Part shown: positions 1-8,781 of the stretch, one piece after another
Layout: each line of letters opens with the position of its first letter
Numbering within the stretch: the first letter of the stretch is position 1
From: JAJFUI01 sp039698035
Lineage (GTDB): Bacteria > Planctomycetota > Planctomycetia > Pirellulales > Thermoguttaceae
DNA length: 64,000 nucleotides
Assembly: GCA_039698035.1 (NCBI GenBank)
Contig: JBDKSW010000015.1
Coordinates: 1 to 64,000, forward strand
Reading direction: 5' to 3'
The notes under the pieces: generated by a model
What the model was told of the DNA's origin: nothing
Database searches by the model: none
What the model saw: the letters and a program-made list of their open reading frames with translations, nothing else
Program-made: the position numbers and the translations under genes

Positions 1-2
1 TC

Positions 3-1652
3 ACGGTTTGGGCTGACGCCGCCGGCACGCAAGCGATTATCGGCCAAGCCGGTGGGAACGTCACCTGGGACTTCTACAATCAAACGATCCCGGCAGTCGT
101 ATACGTGGAAGGGGATTCCACCGGCGCTGCCACGCTTACGTGGACCGTCAAGAACGGCACGATCGCCGTCCAAACCGACATTGTCACATTCACGGTGTTG
201 AAACTCGGCGACCTGATCGTAAGTGACGCGAACAAAACGGCGAACGTCCTTGTTGCAAGTGACCACACGCCTGGGAGTCTCTACATCATTCAGGATTCGT
301 TGCAAGCGGCCGTTGGCGTGGAGACGACGTTCGAGCCAATGACCTTTGGCGTTAACGGCACGGGTAAGTTCATTCACATCACCATTGTGCGCAGCGACGG
401 CGGCACACCTATTCTGAACACGAGCTGTATTGCAACCAACTTTTTCGCAGGCCAAGGGTTGACGGCCACCAATGACTACCGCGATTTCACGATCACCGTC
501 TGGGCCGATCTGAATCTCAATAACACCTGCGACACTAACGAGGATTATCGAATTGTCTATGTTCACGTGGTGCAGGCGAGCCTGCATACGGTTGACTACG
601 CCGCGACCGACCCCAGCAAGTTCCACGCGATTACGAAAGATCCAACATTGGATTCAAACGGCAATGTGCAGGACAACGGAACGTATGGGAGCGAACAGTG
701 GGAAGACGATAACTACGACGGCGACGCGGTGGATTCCGGCGAGCACGACTACCCGGTTTGCTACACTCGCAGCGCCACGTCGGCCGGCGTGTATGTTCAC
801 ACCACGACTACAATTCGCGTGCTGGGCAATCCTGGAACCAATTTGAAGGTCAGAGCCACAGGCGCGGCATCTGGGACGACCATCCATTTGGTTCAGCAGG
901 GGACAGCGACACTCGGTGACGGCAAGATTCATGCGACTTTGGAATCGCAGGAGGCGATTCCCAGCACCATCGAATCCGATATACTCTGGTTCACTTGGGA
1001 AGTGTCACTCGACGGCGGCAAGACATGGGCCAGCGCGGGATATTCGTGCAACAAGGTATATATAACGTGGAGCAATCCGACGCTTAGCCCGCTGTACGAG
1101 ACCTGTCTCTACGTCGGTTGCAACGCCGCCGCTGGCCTGGATGCCTCGCCGAGCGAAGCCGGCTTGGTGGCGGAAACCATTTTCGACTACGGTTTCGAGG
1201 GCCTTGACGTACGCCGAGTGGATGGAACGCAAATGACGTATTGGGGAACATATGCATCAGGAGATGGCCAACCTGATATGTTCACAACGGTCGGACTTCT
1301 TGCACACGCAGATGGCCGCTGTGCGGCGTGGGCAAATGTCTTTGACGACGTTCTAAAAGCACAAGGCATATCATCAGGTGTCGTGACAGCTATTCAAACG
1401 AAAGACATTTCTGATGGAACGGGGAGGGGTTTTATTGTTAAAGCCAGTTTGCCGGCTCAAGGGAATAACACTCCACACAATGACTTCTGGGACGGCCACG
1501 CTGTGGTCCTCGTTGGCACTACCATCTACGACCCATCATATGGTACACACTTCGCTAGCCTAAGTGACTGGGAGGCTTTTCATGCGCCAGGGGCTATTTG
1601 GCCGGTTTCCGGCATGGTGCTAGATTTTTTTCCGAACATAGCACCCGCATAG
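3..1652 (+). CDS. Large secreted-type protein with C-terminal transglutaminase-like domain (5' end outside window)
   Basis: The reading frame is open from the first bases of the window, so the start lies upstream. The visible 549 residues are rich in Thr, Val, Asn and Gly and look like extracellular beta-sandwich repeats. The last 150 residues contain Cys in GRCAAWANVF (codon at 1320), His in DGHAVVLV (1497) and Asp in IYDPSYG (1530). This order and spacing match the Cys-His-Asp triad of transglutaminase-like papain-fold proteins. A protease, peptide amidase or cross-linking role is inferred from the fold only. GC content is visibly lower than in the downstream housekeeping genes, so recent transfer is possible. 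A strong hairpin lies 34 bases after the stop. No signal peptide can be judged because the N-terminus is missing. Confidence 0.7.
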   Translation, partial: TVWADAAGTQAIIGQAGGNVTWDFYNQTIPAVVYVEGDSTGAATLTWTVKNGTIAVQTDIVTFTVLKLGDLIVSDANKTANVLVASDHTPGSLYIIQDSLQAAVGVETTFEPMTFGVNGTGKFIHITIVRSDGGTPILNTSCIATNFFAGQGLTATNDYRDFTITVWADLNLNNTCDTNEDYRIVYVHVVQASLHTVDYAATDPSKFHAITKDPTLDSNGNVQDNGTYGSEQWEDDNYDGDAVDSGEHDYPVCYTRSATSAGVYVHTTTTIRVLGNPGTNLKVRATGAASGTTIHLVQQGTATLGDGKIHATLESQEAIPSTIESDILWFTWEVSLDGGKTWASAGYSCNKVYITWSNPTLSPLYETCLYVGCNAAAGLDASPSEAGLVAETIFDYGFEGLDVRRVDGTQMTYWGTYASGDGQPDMFTTVGLLAHADGRCAAWANVFDDVLKAQGISSGVVTAIQTKDISDGTGRGFIVKASLPAQGNNTPHNDFWDGHAVVLVGTTIYDPSYGTHFASLSDWEAFHAPGAIWPVSGMVLDFFPNIAPA

Positions 1653-1686
1653 CACCAACGCAGCGACCTTCTTTCGGCGCATAAGA

Positions 1687-1721
1687 AAAGCCTTGCGTAA
1701 CTCGTTGTCACGCAAGGCTTT
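1687..1721. terminator. Bidirectional intrinsic terminator-like hairpin
   Basis: A perfect 12-bp inverted repeat (1687-1698 with 1710-1721) encloses an 11-base loop. On the minus strand, after tRNA-Lys, the stem is followed by TTTTCTTAT, a good intrinsic terminator. On the plus strand it follows the stop of the transglutaminase-like gene and has a shorter T run. It probably serves both convergent transcripts. Confidence 0.75.
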
Positions 1722-1726
1722 ATGAG

Positions 1727-1800
1727 TGCCCCCTGTAGGACTCGAACCTACAACCCTCTGATTAAGAGTCAGATGCTCTGACCAATTGAGCTAAGGAGGC
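1727..1800 (-). tRNA. tRNA-Lys (anticodon CTT)
   Basis: The minus strand folds as a full cloverleaf. The acceptor stem GCCTCCT pairs with AGGGGGC (one G-T pair) and the discriminator base is A. The D-arm is TTAGCTCAATTGGTCAGAGC, the anticodon loop CTCTTAA gives anticodon CTT for lysine, and the T-arm carries GGTTCGAGTCC. CCA is not encoded next to the discriminator. A strong hairpin terminator follows the 3' end. Confidence 0.95.
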
Positions 1801-1987
1801 GTTTCTAAGTCGTTTGCCGAAAACGGTTTTGGCCGCCAGCCGCATCGCGTGCCGACGTCGAGCCGTCCGGCAAACTACCCTATCATCGGAGCAATTGCAC
1901 CCGGTATTGTACCAAAGCATATCGGGCTGCCAAGGGCTACCCCCATTTCCTGCCTTAACAGAGCAGGCGGCATGATCCGGTCGAGCT

Positions 1988-4900
1988 TCAATCCATGCGG
2001 CCCAGCCGCTCCAGGACCTCTTGGGCGGCCGCCAATTGCGACTGCAGGTCGGCCAGTGCATCACGCTCCTTCTGGACCACCTCGGCCGGCGCCCGCTCGA
2101 CAAAGTTCTTCTGGGCCAGCTTCTTTTCCTTCGCGGCGATGAAGCCGGTCAGTTTTTCAACGTCCTGACGCTTCCGCGCGGCCTCGGCCTCGACATCGAT
2201 GACGCCGGCCAGATCGACGTACACGTCCATGCCCGACAGGGCCACGTGGGCGCCGAACGCGGGCGTGGTCGTCTCTGGCCCGAATTGGGTCGGCTCGGCA
2301 TTGGCCATCGCGCCGAAATACTCGCGCATCGGATCGAGTAGGTCGGCCACCGTTGCGTCGCAGCGGACCGCGAAACGCATCGTCGTCTTCGGGGCCACGC
2401 CCTGCCGGGCGCGAATGTCGCGAACGGCCCGCAACACTTCCTGGAATCGAGCGAATTGCGATTCGATTTCCGGGTCTTGCCGCATGGGGTCGCATTCGGG
2501 CCACGGGGCGACCATGACGCTCTCGGCCGCCCGCTCGACCGTCTCGATCCCTCGCTCCGGCGCCAGTTGGCCGAGCCGCTGCCAAACGTCCTCGGTCAAG
2601 AACGGAATCATCGGGTGCAGCAGCCGCAGCAACGCATCGAGCACGTGGGCGACCAATCGCTGCGCGATCGACCGCGTGGCTTCGTCCTGCAACCGGCCCT
2701 TGACCATCTCGACATAGAAACTGCAAAACTCGTCCCAGGCGAAGTCGTAGAGCGTCCGCGCGGCGTCGGCATAACGATATTCGGCCAGCGCGTCGGTCAC
2801 CTGTTGGGTGACGGTCGACAGGCGGCTGAGGATCCACGAGTCCTCGACCATCAACTCGTCGTCGGCCACCTGGCCGGGATCGAACCCTTCGAGGTTCATC
2901 AGCGCGAACCGCGAGGCGTTCCAAAGCTTGTTGCAGAAATTGCGTGCGAGCTCGAACCGGTCGCTCACCACGGCGCCGCGCGGCAGCGCGGTGTCCTCCG
3001 GCTGCTCGGCCCATTGGGTCGAAAACTCGTGGCCGCAGTGCTTGCACTTGATCCGCGGCTTCACCCGGTTTTCCTTGGTCTGCTCGATCAGCTTCTGGCA
3101 GTGCGGGCACTCGAACTCGACCGGCATCCGCACGTCTTGCGTCTCGGTCGTCAGATAGGCCAGCCCGAACCGCAGGGCGTCGGCCCCGAACTTCTCGATT
3201 ACGTCGATCGGGTCGACGCCATTGCCCTTCGACTTGGACATGCCCTCGCCGTAGCCGTCGAGAATCTTCGGATGGATGTAGACCTCATGGAACGGAAGGC
3301 TGTCCTTGACGCCGTAGCGTTTCGGATCGACATTGTGCAGGCCCATCAGAATCATCCGCGCGACCCACAGCGTGATGATGTCGCGGCTCGTGATGAGCAC
3401 GTTGGTTGGGTAGTAGTATTTCAGTTCTTCGGTCTGCTCCGGCCAGCCGAGCGTCGAATGGGGCCAGAGGGCCGAGCTGAACCAGGTGTCGAGGACATCG
3501 GACTCGCGAACCAACTCGTGCCCCGGTACGTCGCTCGCTCCAAGTTCTCCTTGCTGAGCGCAAATGAGCCACTGATCCCGCGTTTCGTCGCGTTGCCATG
3601 CGATGTCGCTACGTCCCGCAAAGGCGCGTTTCAACTCGGCTTCGGTCAGTGTCTTGCAACTCCACACCGGAATCTGGTGTCCCCACCAAAGCTGCCGGCC
3701 GATGGGCCAGTCGCGTTTCTCGGAAAGCCAGTCGAGATAGCCTTTGGCGTAACGGTCGGGGATAATCTTGACGCGGCCTGCGGTGACGGCGTCCATGGCC
3801 GATTGGGCCAACTCGTCCATCTTGACGAACCACTGGTCCATCAGCATCGGCTCGATCGGCGTCTTCGAGCGGTCGCTGTGGGCCAGGTCGATCTCGCGGT
3901 CCTCGATCTCGACGACCAATTCGGCGGCCTCCAGATCGGCCACGACGGCCGCCCGGGCTTTCTTGACGGTCAGGCCGCGATACTTCTCGGGCACGTTGTC
4001 GTTGAGCGTGCCGTCGGAATTCAGAATGTTGATCGCGCCGATCTCCGGGTGACGCTGCCAGACGTCATGGTCGTTCTGATCGTGGGCCGGCGTGATTTTC
4101 ACGCAGCCCGAGCCAAGCCCCGGCTGGGCCCAGGGGTCGGTGATGAGTGGAATCTGGCGGCCGGTCAGCGGCAGCACGAGCTTGACGCCGCGCTGGGCCA
4201 TGTCGCGGAGCGTTTCCAACCGCGGCAGCATCTCGCGCCGGCGCTGGTCGAGATCCTCGATCTGTTTTTCAAGGTCCGGCTTCTCCTTGGCCGGGGCGTC
4301 GGCCAGGCGTTGGCGAAGTGCCTTCTCGGCGTCGGCCAGCGCGGCGGCCGGATCGGGATGGACGGCCACGGCCGTGTCGCCAAGCATGGTTTCCGGCCGC
4401 GTGGTGGCGATCGTGACGTGCGTCGGCTCGCCCGGCTTGGGATCGACGATCGGATAGCGGAAGTGCCAAAAATGGCCTTTGACCGGCTCGTGAAAGACCT
4501 CGTCGTCGCTGACGGCCGTTTGCAGGAACGTGTCCCAATTCACGAGCCGCTTGCCGCGATAGATCTTTTCCTCTTTGAACAGCGTGAAGAACGTCTCGCG
4601 CACGGCCCGGGCGCAGACCTCGTCGAGCGTGAAGCGGGTTCGCTCCCAGTCGCAGGAGCAGCCCATCTGCTTCAACTGGCCGACGATCCGGGCCTGATAG
4701 GCGTCCTTCCATTTCCAGATGCGATCGACGAGTCCCTGCCGGCCGAGTTGGTGACGGCTCAGCTTTTCCTCCTGCAACAGGCGCCGCTCGACGATGGCCT
4801 GCGTGGCGATTCCGGCATGATCGACGCCCGGCAGCCAGAGGGTCTCGAAGCCCTGCATCCGCTTTTGGCGGATGAGGATGTCTTGCAGCGTGTTGTTCAG

Positions 4901-5086
4901 GGCGTGGCCCAGGTGCAGGGCCCCGGTGACGTTGGGCGGCGGAATGACGATCGTGTATGGCCGTCGCGCCGGGTTGGGCTCGCTATGAAAATAGCCCTGC
5001 TCTTCCCAGAACGGATACCATCGCTCCTGGGCGGCGGCATGGTCATACTGTTTCTGGAGTTCGGCGGGGGCGGAGTCGGTGGACAT
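1988..5086 (-). CDS. valS: Valyl-tRNA synthetase
   Basis: This class I aminoacyl-tRNA synthetase charges tRNA-Val in the cytoplasm. The 1032 residues show PPPNVTGALHLGHALNNT (HIGH motif at about 58-61), an editing CP1 domain (TTRPETMLGDTAVAVHP, GSGCVKITPAHDQND), and GMSKSKGN (KMSKS, about 616). The anticodon-binding region follows, then the C-terminal coiled-coil arm rich in Lys, Glu and Gln. Between KMSKS and the anticodon domain sits a C-x2-C-x17-C-x2-C zinc-ribbon insertion at about residues 659-690. The start codon ATG is the first in frame. The gene stands alone, divergent from the flavin reductase-like gene and upstream of tRNA-Lys on the same strand. Confidence 0.97.
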   Translation of the reverse strand: MSTDSAPAELQKQYDHAAAQERWYPFWEEQGYFHSEPNPARRPYTIVIPPPNVTGALHLGHALNNTLQDILIRQKRMQGFETLWLPGVDHAGIATQAIVERRLLQEEKLSRHQLGRQGLVDRIWKWKDAYQARIVGQLKQMGCSCDWERTRFTLDEVCARAVRETFFTLFKEEKIYRGKRLVNWDTFLQTAVSDDEVFHEPVKGHFWHFRYPIVDPKPGEPTHVTIATTRPETMLGDTAVAVHPDPAAALADAEKALRQRLADAPAKEKPDLEKQIEDLDQRRREMLPRLETLRDMAQRGVKLVLPLTGRQIPLITDPWAQPGLGSGCVKITPAHDQNDHDVWQRHPEIGAINILNSDGTLNDNVPEKYRGLTVKKARAAVVADLEAAELVVEIEDREIDLAHSDRSKTPIEPMLMDQWFVKMDELAQSAMDAVTAGRVKIIPDRYAKGYLDWLSEKRDWPIGRQLWWGHQIPVWSCKTLTEAELKRAFAGRSDIAWQRDETRDQWLICAQQGELGASDVPGHELVRESDVLDTWFSSALWPHSTLGWPEQTEELKYYYPTNVLITSRDIITLWVARMILMGLHNVDPKRYGVKDSLPFHEVYIHPKILDGYGEGMSKSKGNGVDPIDVIEKFGADALRFGLAYLTTETQDVRMPVEFECPHCQKLIEQTKENRVKPRIKCKHCGHEFSTQWAEQPEDTALPRGAVVSDRFELARNFCNKLWNASRFALMNLEGFDPGQVADDELMVEDSWILSRLSTVTQQVTDALAEYRYADAARTLYDFAWDEFCSFYVEMVKGRLQDEATRSIAQRLVAHVLDALLRLLHPMIPFLTEDVWQRLGQLAPERGIETVERAAESVMVAPWPECDPMRQDPEIESQFARFQEVLRAVRDIRARQGVAPKTTMRFAVRCDATVADLLDPMREYFGAMANAEPTQFGPETTTPAFGAHVALSGMDVYVDLAGVIDVEAEAARKRQDVEKLTGFIAAKEKKLAQKNFVERAPAEVVQKERDALADLQSQLAAAQEVLERLGRMD

Positions 5087-5303
5087 GGAAAGTAATCAGT
5101 GGTCAGATGTCGGTGAAAAAAGCCCCGCGACCGTGGTCGCTTCGGACTGTTGGCGGAGCCGTGCTTGGCAGGTGCCAAGTGCAACCGCTTCAAGAGGTTA
5201 TACACAAAACGAGCGATTGCGACAACTGCATTGGCCGCTTGACATTGGGGACGTTCGCAGCGAACAATGACGCGGAGTCTGGATTGTCCGAAGGAGAGCA
5301 GAC

Positions 5304-5837
5304 ATGAAAAAGTCCTTCCCCTTGTCGAAGGTTTACAGCCTCTTGGAGCCGGGGCCCGTCGTGTTGGTGTCGACGGTGCGTGAGGGCCGGCCGAACGTCA
5401 TGCCCCTGTCGTGGCAGACGATGTTCGATTTCGAGCCGCCCACGTTCGGCTGCATCATCAGCGACCGCAACGCCACGTTCGACACGCTGAAGGCCACCAA
5501 GCAGTGCGTCGTCAACATTCCGACGGTCGAGCTGGCCGAAAAGGTGGTCGCCTGCGGGGACTGCTCGGGCCGCAAGGTGGACAAGTTCGCCAAGTTCGGG
5601 CTGACGGCCGTGCCCGCCTCGCAGGTCGATGCGCCGCTTGTGGCCGAGTGCTACGCCAACCTCGAGTGCCGGGTGATCGACACGCGAATGGTCAACAAGT
5701 ACGGCCTCTTCATTCTCGAAGTGGTTAAGGCCTGGATCGACCCGGCGAGAAAACACCCGCGGATGATCCACCACCTGGGTCGCGGCATGTTTGCCGTCGA
5801 TGGCCGCACGATCAAGCTGCGGTCGAAGGCCAAGTGA
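5304..5837 (+). CDS. Flavin reductase family protein (FMN-binding split barrel)
   Basis: The 177-residue protein matches the flavin reductase-like split-barrel family. Family features include GPVVLVSTVREGRPNVMPLS near the N-terminus, FGCIISDRNATFDTLKATKQCVVNIP in the FMN-binding strands and a C-terminal barrel segment. These proteins bind FMN and often reduce flavin or act as electron-transfer partners. The substrate cannot be read from sequence. The ATG has a good ribosome site (AAGGAGAG, about 6 bases upstream). The gene is monocistronic and convergent with ftsK. Confidence 0.88.
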   Translation: MKKSFPLSKVYSLLEPGPVVLVSTVREGRPNVMPLSWQTMFDFEPPTFGCIISDRNATFDTLKATKQCVVNIPTVELAEKVVACGDCSGRKVDKFAKFGLTAVPASQVDAPLVAECYANLECRVIDTRMVNKYGLFILEVVKAWIDPARKHPRMIHHLGRGMFAVDGRTIKLRSKAK

Positions 5838-5922
5838 TCGGGTGGCGTGAAGTGCCGATCGTCCTCCTCCCCCCTGCCCCGCTTCCATGTGTGGGGAGAG
5901 ACGTGCGGGGACTCCTCGACTC

Positions 5923-5941
5923 AAAGCGCGTCACGCGCTTT
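5923..5941. terminator. Hairpin straddling the ftsK stop codon
   Basis: AAAGCGCG (5923-5930) and CGCGCTTT (5934-5941) form a perfect 8-bp stem with a 3-base loop. The loop is the TGA stop of ftsK read on the minus strand. The position between two convergent genes suggests a shared terminator, although the T run is only three bases. Confidence 0.5.
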
Positions 5942-8627
5942 CGGCCTTCCAGTGGCGACGCGGCGATCGCGTGTCCGGGCGGTCGTCCTCGTCGAGAGCG
6001 TCGTCGTCCGACGCATCGCTGTCGTCTTCTTCCTCGGCGTCTTCGTCTTCGGAATCGATGTCGTCATCCTCCGCGTCGGTTTCGTCTTCGTCTTCTTCGT
6101 CCTGTTCTTCGTCCGACTCCTCGTCCTCATCCCAAGGCGGGTCGTCCTTTTCGACGTCGTCCTCGTCTGTCTCTTCCGGTTCCTCCTCTTCCGTCGCCGC
6201 CATGACAATCTTGTTGGTTCGTCGCGGTTTCGTCGCAGCGGCCGCATTGGCCGGCTCGTCGGCCGTCTGGCCGGTCATTTGCTGCCACTGATCGAGCGTC
6301 ATCAGGATTTCGCGGGCCTGCGAGCCGTTGTACTCGCCGACGATGCCGTCCTCGGCCATGAAGTCGATTAGCCGGGCGGCGCGTCCGTAGCCGATGCCGA
6401 GCGCTCGCTGCAGGAGCGAGACACTGCCGCGGCCCTCGCGGATCACGACGTCGATGGCCGATTCGTAGAGTTCATCGCGATTGGCAAGCTTCTTGCCGTC
6501 GGCGGTGGGCGCGGCCACCTTCAGTTGCACCAGTTCCTTGACGAATTGCGGCTCTTCGGTCGCCACGGCCCCGATGACGCGCGAGATCTCGTCGTCGCTC
6601 AGATAGGTCCCTTGGCCGCGGAGGAGCGTGCTCGTGCCCGGCCAGAGGAACAGCATGTCGCCGTTGCCGAGGAGCTTGTCGGCGCCCATCTCGTCGAGGA
6701 TCACGCGGCTGTCCGTGCGGCTGGCCACTTGGAATGCGATTCGCGCGGGCAGGTTCGACTTGATTAGGCCGGTGATGACGTCGACCGTCGGTTTCTGCGT
6801 GGCCAGCACCAGGTGGATGCCAACCGCTCGGCTCTTCTGCGCCAGACGAATGATGTGCTGCTCGACCTCTTTGGCCGCGGTCATCATCAAGTCGGCCAAC
6901 TCGTCGGCCACGATGACAATGTACGGCATGTGAGTCGGAATCTGCTTTCGCTCCTCGTCGTCCTCCGGGTGAATCCGCTCCATCAGCTCTTCTTCGCCCA
7001 ACTGGTTGTAGACGCTGACGTGGCGCACGCCGGCGCGGGCGAGCAGATGGTACCGTTCCTCCATCTTCTCGACCGCCCAGGCCAAGATGGCTTCGGCCTT
7101 CCGCATGTCGGTCACGACCGGGTGCATCAGGTGCGGCAGGACGCGGTATGGGCTGAGCTCGACCATCTTCGGGTCGATCATCAACATGCGGACCTCGTCG
7201 GGCCGACGTGTCATGAGCATGGACGTGATGATCGAATTGAGGCAGACGCTCTTGCCCGTGCCGGTGCGGCCAGCGATTAGCAAGTGCGGCAGCGAGGTGA
7301 GATCGACGATCAGCGGGCTGCCGGCCACGTCCTTGCCCAGGTAGATCGGGATTCGCATCTTCTGGGTCTTGCCGTTAGCCTCTTCGATCACTTCGCGGAG
7401 GCGGACGATCTGCCGGTCCGTGTTGGGGACCTCGATGCCGACCGTGTTCTTGCCTGGCAGCGGGGCCACGATGCGGACGCTGGGCACTCGCAGGGCGATG
7501 GCCAGATCGTCGGCCAGTCCGGTGATCTTGCTCAGCCGCAACCCGGCCTCCAACTCGACTTCAAACTGAGCGATGACCGGGCCGGTCTGAATCTCGACGA
7601 CGCGGATGTTGAAGCCGAAGTCCGCGAACGTCTTTTCGAGGATTTTCGCCTTGCGGCGGACCTCCTTTTCCTGGGCCTCGAAGTTGAACGTCTCGCCTTC
7701 GAGCAGCAGGTCCAGGCTTGGCAGCTCGTATCCCGACGGGTTGCCGCCCAGGTCCGATTCGTTCATCTCGTCGAGGACGGGCTTCTGCTTCTTGCCCTTC
7801 GAACGGCTGACGCCGACGCGCGATGCCAGCGGTTTTCGGACCTCGGCCGGCGTTGTCTCCTCCTCGTCGGCCACCGGTTCCTCGATCTGTTCGCTGGTTT
7901 CCGCCTCCTTCTTTTGCTCGGCCATCTGTTCAGCCACCGCGCGGCCCGACATCCGCACGGCGGGCCCATCGGCCACGTCGTCCAAGTCAAAACTGTCGAG
8001 GTCCGAACGTGACGCGCCGAGCCGCTGGGCGTACGCCGTTCCGACGTGCAGCACGCCGCGCCCGAAACCGCTGGTCACTTTCCCGAGGGCCCAAGCCAAC
8101 AACCGGATCAGGGCATAATCGGTCGCCAGCAGCAACCCGCCGAGCACCATGCTCATGGCCAGAATGAACGCGCCCAGGCGAGCGAACTGCATCTCCAAGA
8201 GCGTCTTGACCATGGCGCCCAGCAGACCGCCGGAACCAATGACGGGCCCCGGCGAAAGATTTGGCAACGCCATGGCGGACAGGGTCGTGACGCCCAGGAG
8301 CGAGAGGGTCCAGCCGCCGGTCCGCAACCAGGGCTGATTGATCTCGTGGCGGATCAGCAGCACCGCATCGAGCGCCGCCAGCGAGACGAGCAAGTAGTAT
8401 GTCCCCAGGCCCAACGCCTCGAATAGCAGGCGGCTGCCTACCGCTCCCCAGTAGCCGCACATATTAACCGGCTGGCCATGCGCCGGATAAACGAGCTTGC
8501 TCGGCGGGTCGGCCGGGTCGTAGCTCAGCAGGGCCGCCGCAAGAAATACGACACCGGCCAGCAGCACAAGCGCCAGCAGATCGATCTTCAGATTGCGGTT
8601 TTCGAGCATGATCGGGCTGAAAGACAC
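5931..8627 (-). CDS. ftsK: FtsK/SpoIIIE DNA translocase with acidic C-terminal tail
   Basis: This membrane-anchored DNA pump moves chromosome ends through the septum and activates XerCD recombination. About four membrane segments occupy residues 15-170. A charged linker follows, then the alpha/beta RecA-like motor with Walker A GRTGTGKS near 452 and a Walker B-like IVIVADELADLMM. The winged-helix gamma domain (ALGIGYGRAARLIDFM, near 755) would read KOPS. After gamma, where FtsK normally ends, there are about 90 more residues made almost only of Glu, Asp and Ser (from about 806). The start is GTG at 8627 with AGGGA upstream; an ATG at 8609 is an alternative. The linker is short compared with E. 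coli FtsK, as in SpoIIIE/SftA types. Confidence 0.95.
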   Translation of the reverse strand: MSFSPIMLENRNLKIDLLALVLLAGVVFLAAALLSYDPADPPSKLVYPAHGQPVNMCGYWGAVGSRLLFEALGLGTYYLLVSLAALDAVLLIRHEINQPWLRTGGWTLSLLGVTTLSAMALPNLSPGPVIGSGGLLGAMVKTLLEMQFARLGAFILAMSMVLGGLLLATDYALIRLLAWALGKVTSGFGRGVLHVGTAYAQRLGASRSDLDSFDLDDVADGPAVRMSGRAVAEQMAEQKKEAETSEQIEEPVADEEETTPAEVRKPLASRVGVSRSKGKKQKPVLDEMNESDLGGNPSGYELPSLDLLLEGETFNFEAQEKEVRRKAKILEKTFADFGFNIRVVEIQTGPVIAQFEVELEAGLRLSKITGLADDLAIALRVPSVRIVAPLPGKNTVGIEVPNTDRQIVRLREVIEEANGKTQKMRIPIYLGKDVAGSPLIVDLTSLPHLLIAGRTGTGKSVCLNSIITSMLMTRRPDEVRMLMIDPKMVELSPYRVLPHLMHPVVTDMRKAEAILAWAVEKMEERYHLLARAGVRHVSVYNQLGEEELMERIHPEDDEERKQIPTHMPYIVIVADELADLMMTAAKEVEQHIIRLAQKSRAVGIHLVLATQKPTVDVITGLIKSNLPARIAFQVASRTDSRVILDEMGADKLLGNGDMLFLWPGTSTLLRGQGTYLSDDEISRVIGAVATEEPQFVKELVQLKVAAPTADGKKLANRDELYESAIDVVIREGRGSVSLLQRALGIGYGRAARLIDFMAEDGIVGEYNGSQAREILMTLDQWQQMTGQTADEPANAAAATKPRRTNKIVMAATEEEEPEETDEDDVEKDDPPWDEDEESDEEQDEEDEDETDAEDDDIDSEDEDAEEEDDSDASDDDALDEDDRPDTRSPRRHWKAESA

Positions 8628-8781
8628 TGAGGCGACTCGTCCCTGATATCGACCACTTGAGCCGTCTCAGAACAATCGGCCTCGGCGACGCCGCGCCGCT
8701 TGCCCAGGAGATGCGATGCGGGAATGCGTTAAATTACGCAGAATCGGCAGGGTACCTGTCTCTTCCGCGTCTTCGGCACGA

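Noticed and set aside
2456..5095. 879-codon plus-strand open frame opposite valS
   Set aside because: It is the antisense frame of a clear valS in high-GC DNA and has no recognisable domains.
8628..8781. Extra small gene between ftsK and the HD-GYP regulator
   Set aside because: No frame with a plausible start, ribosome site and length is present.
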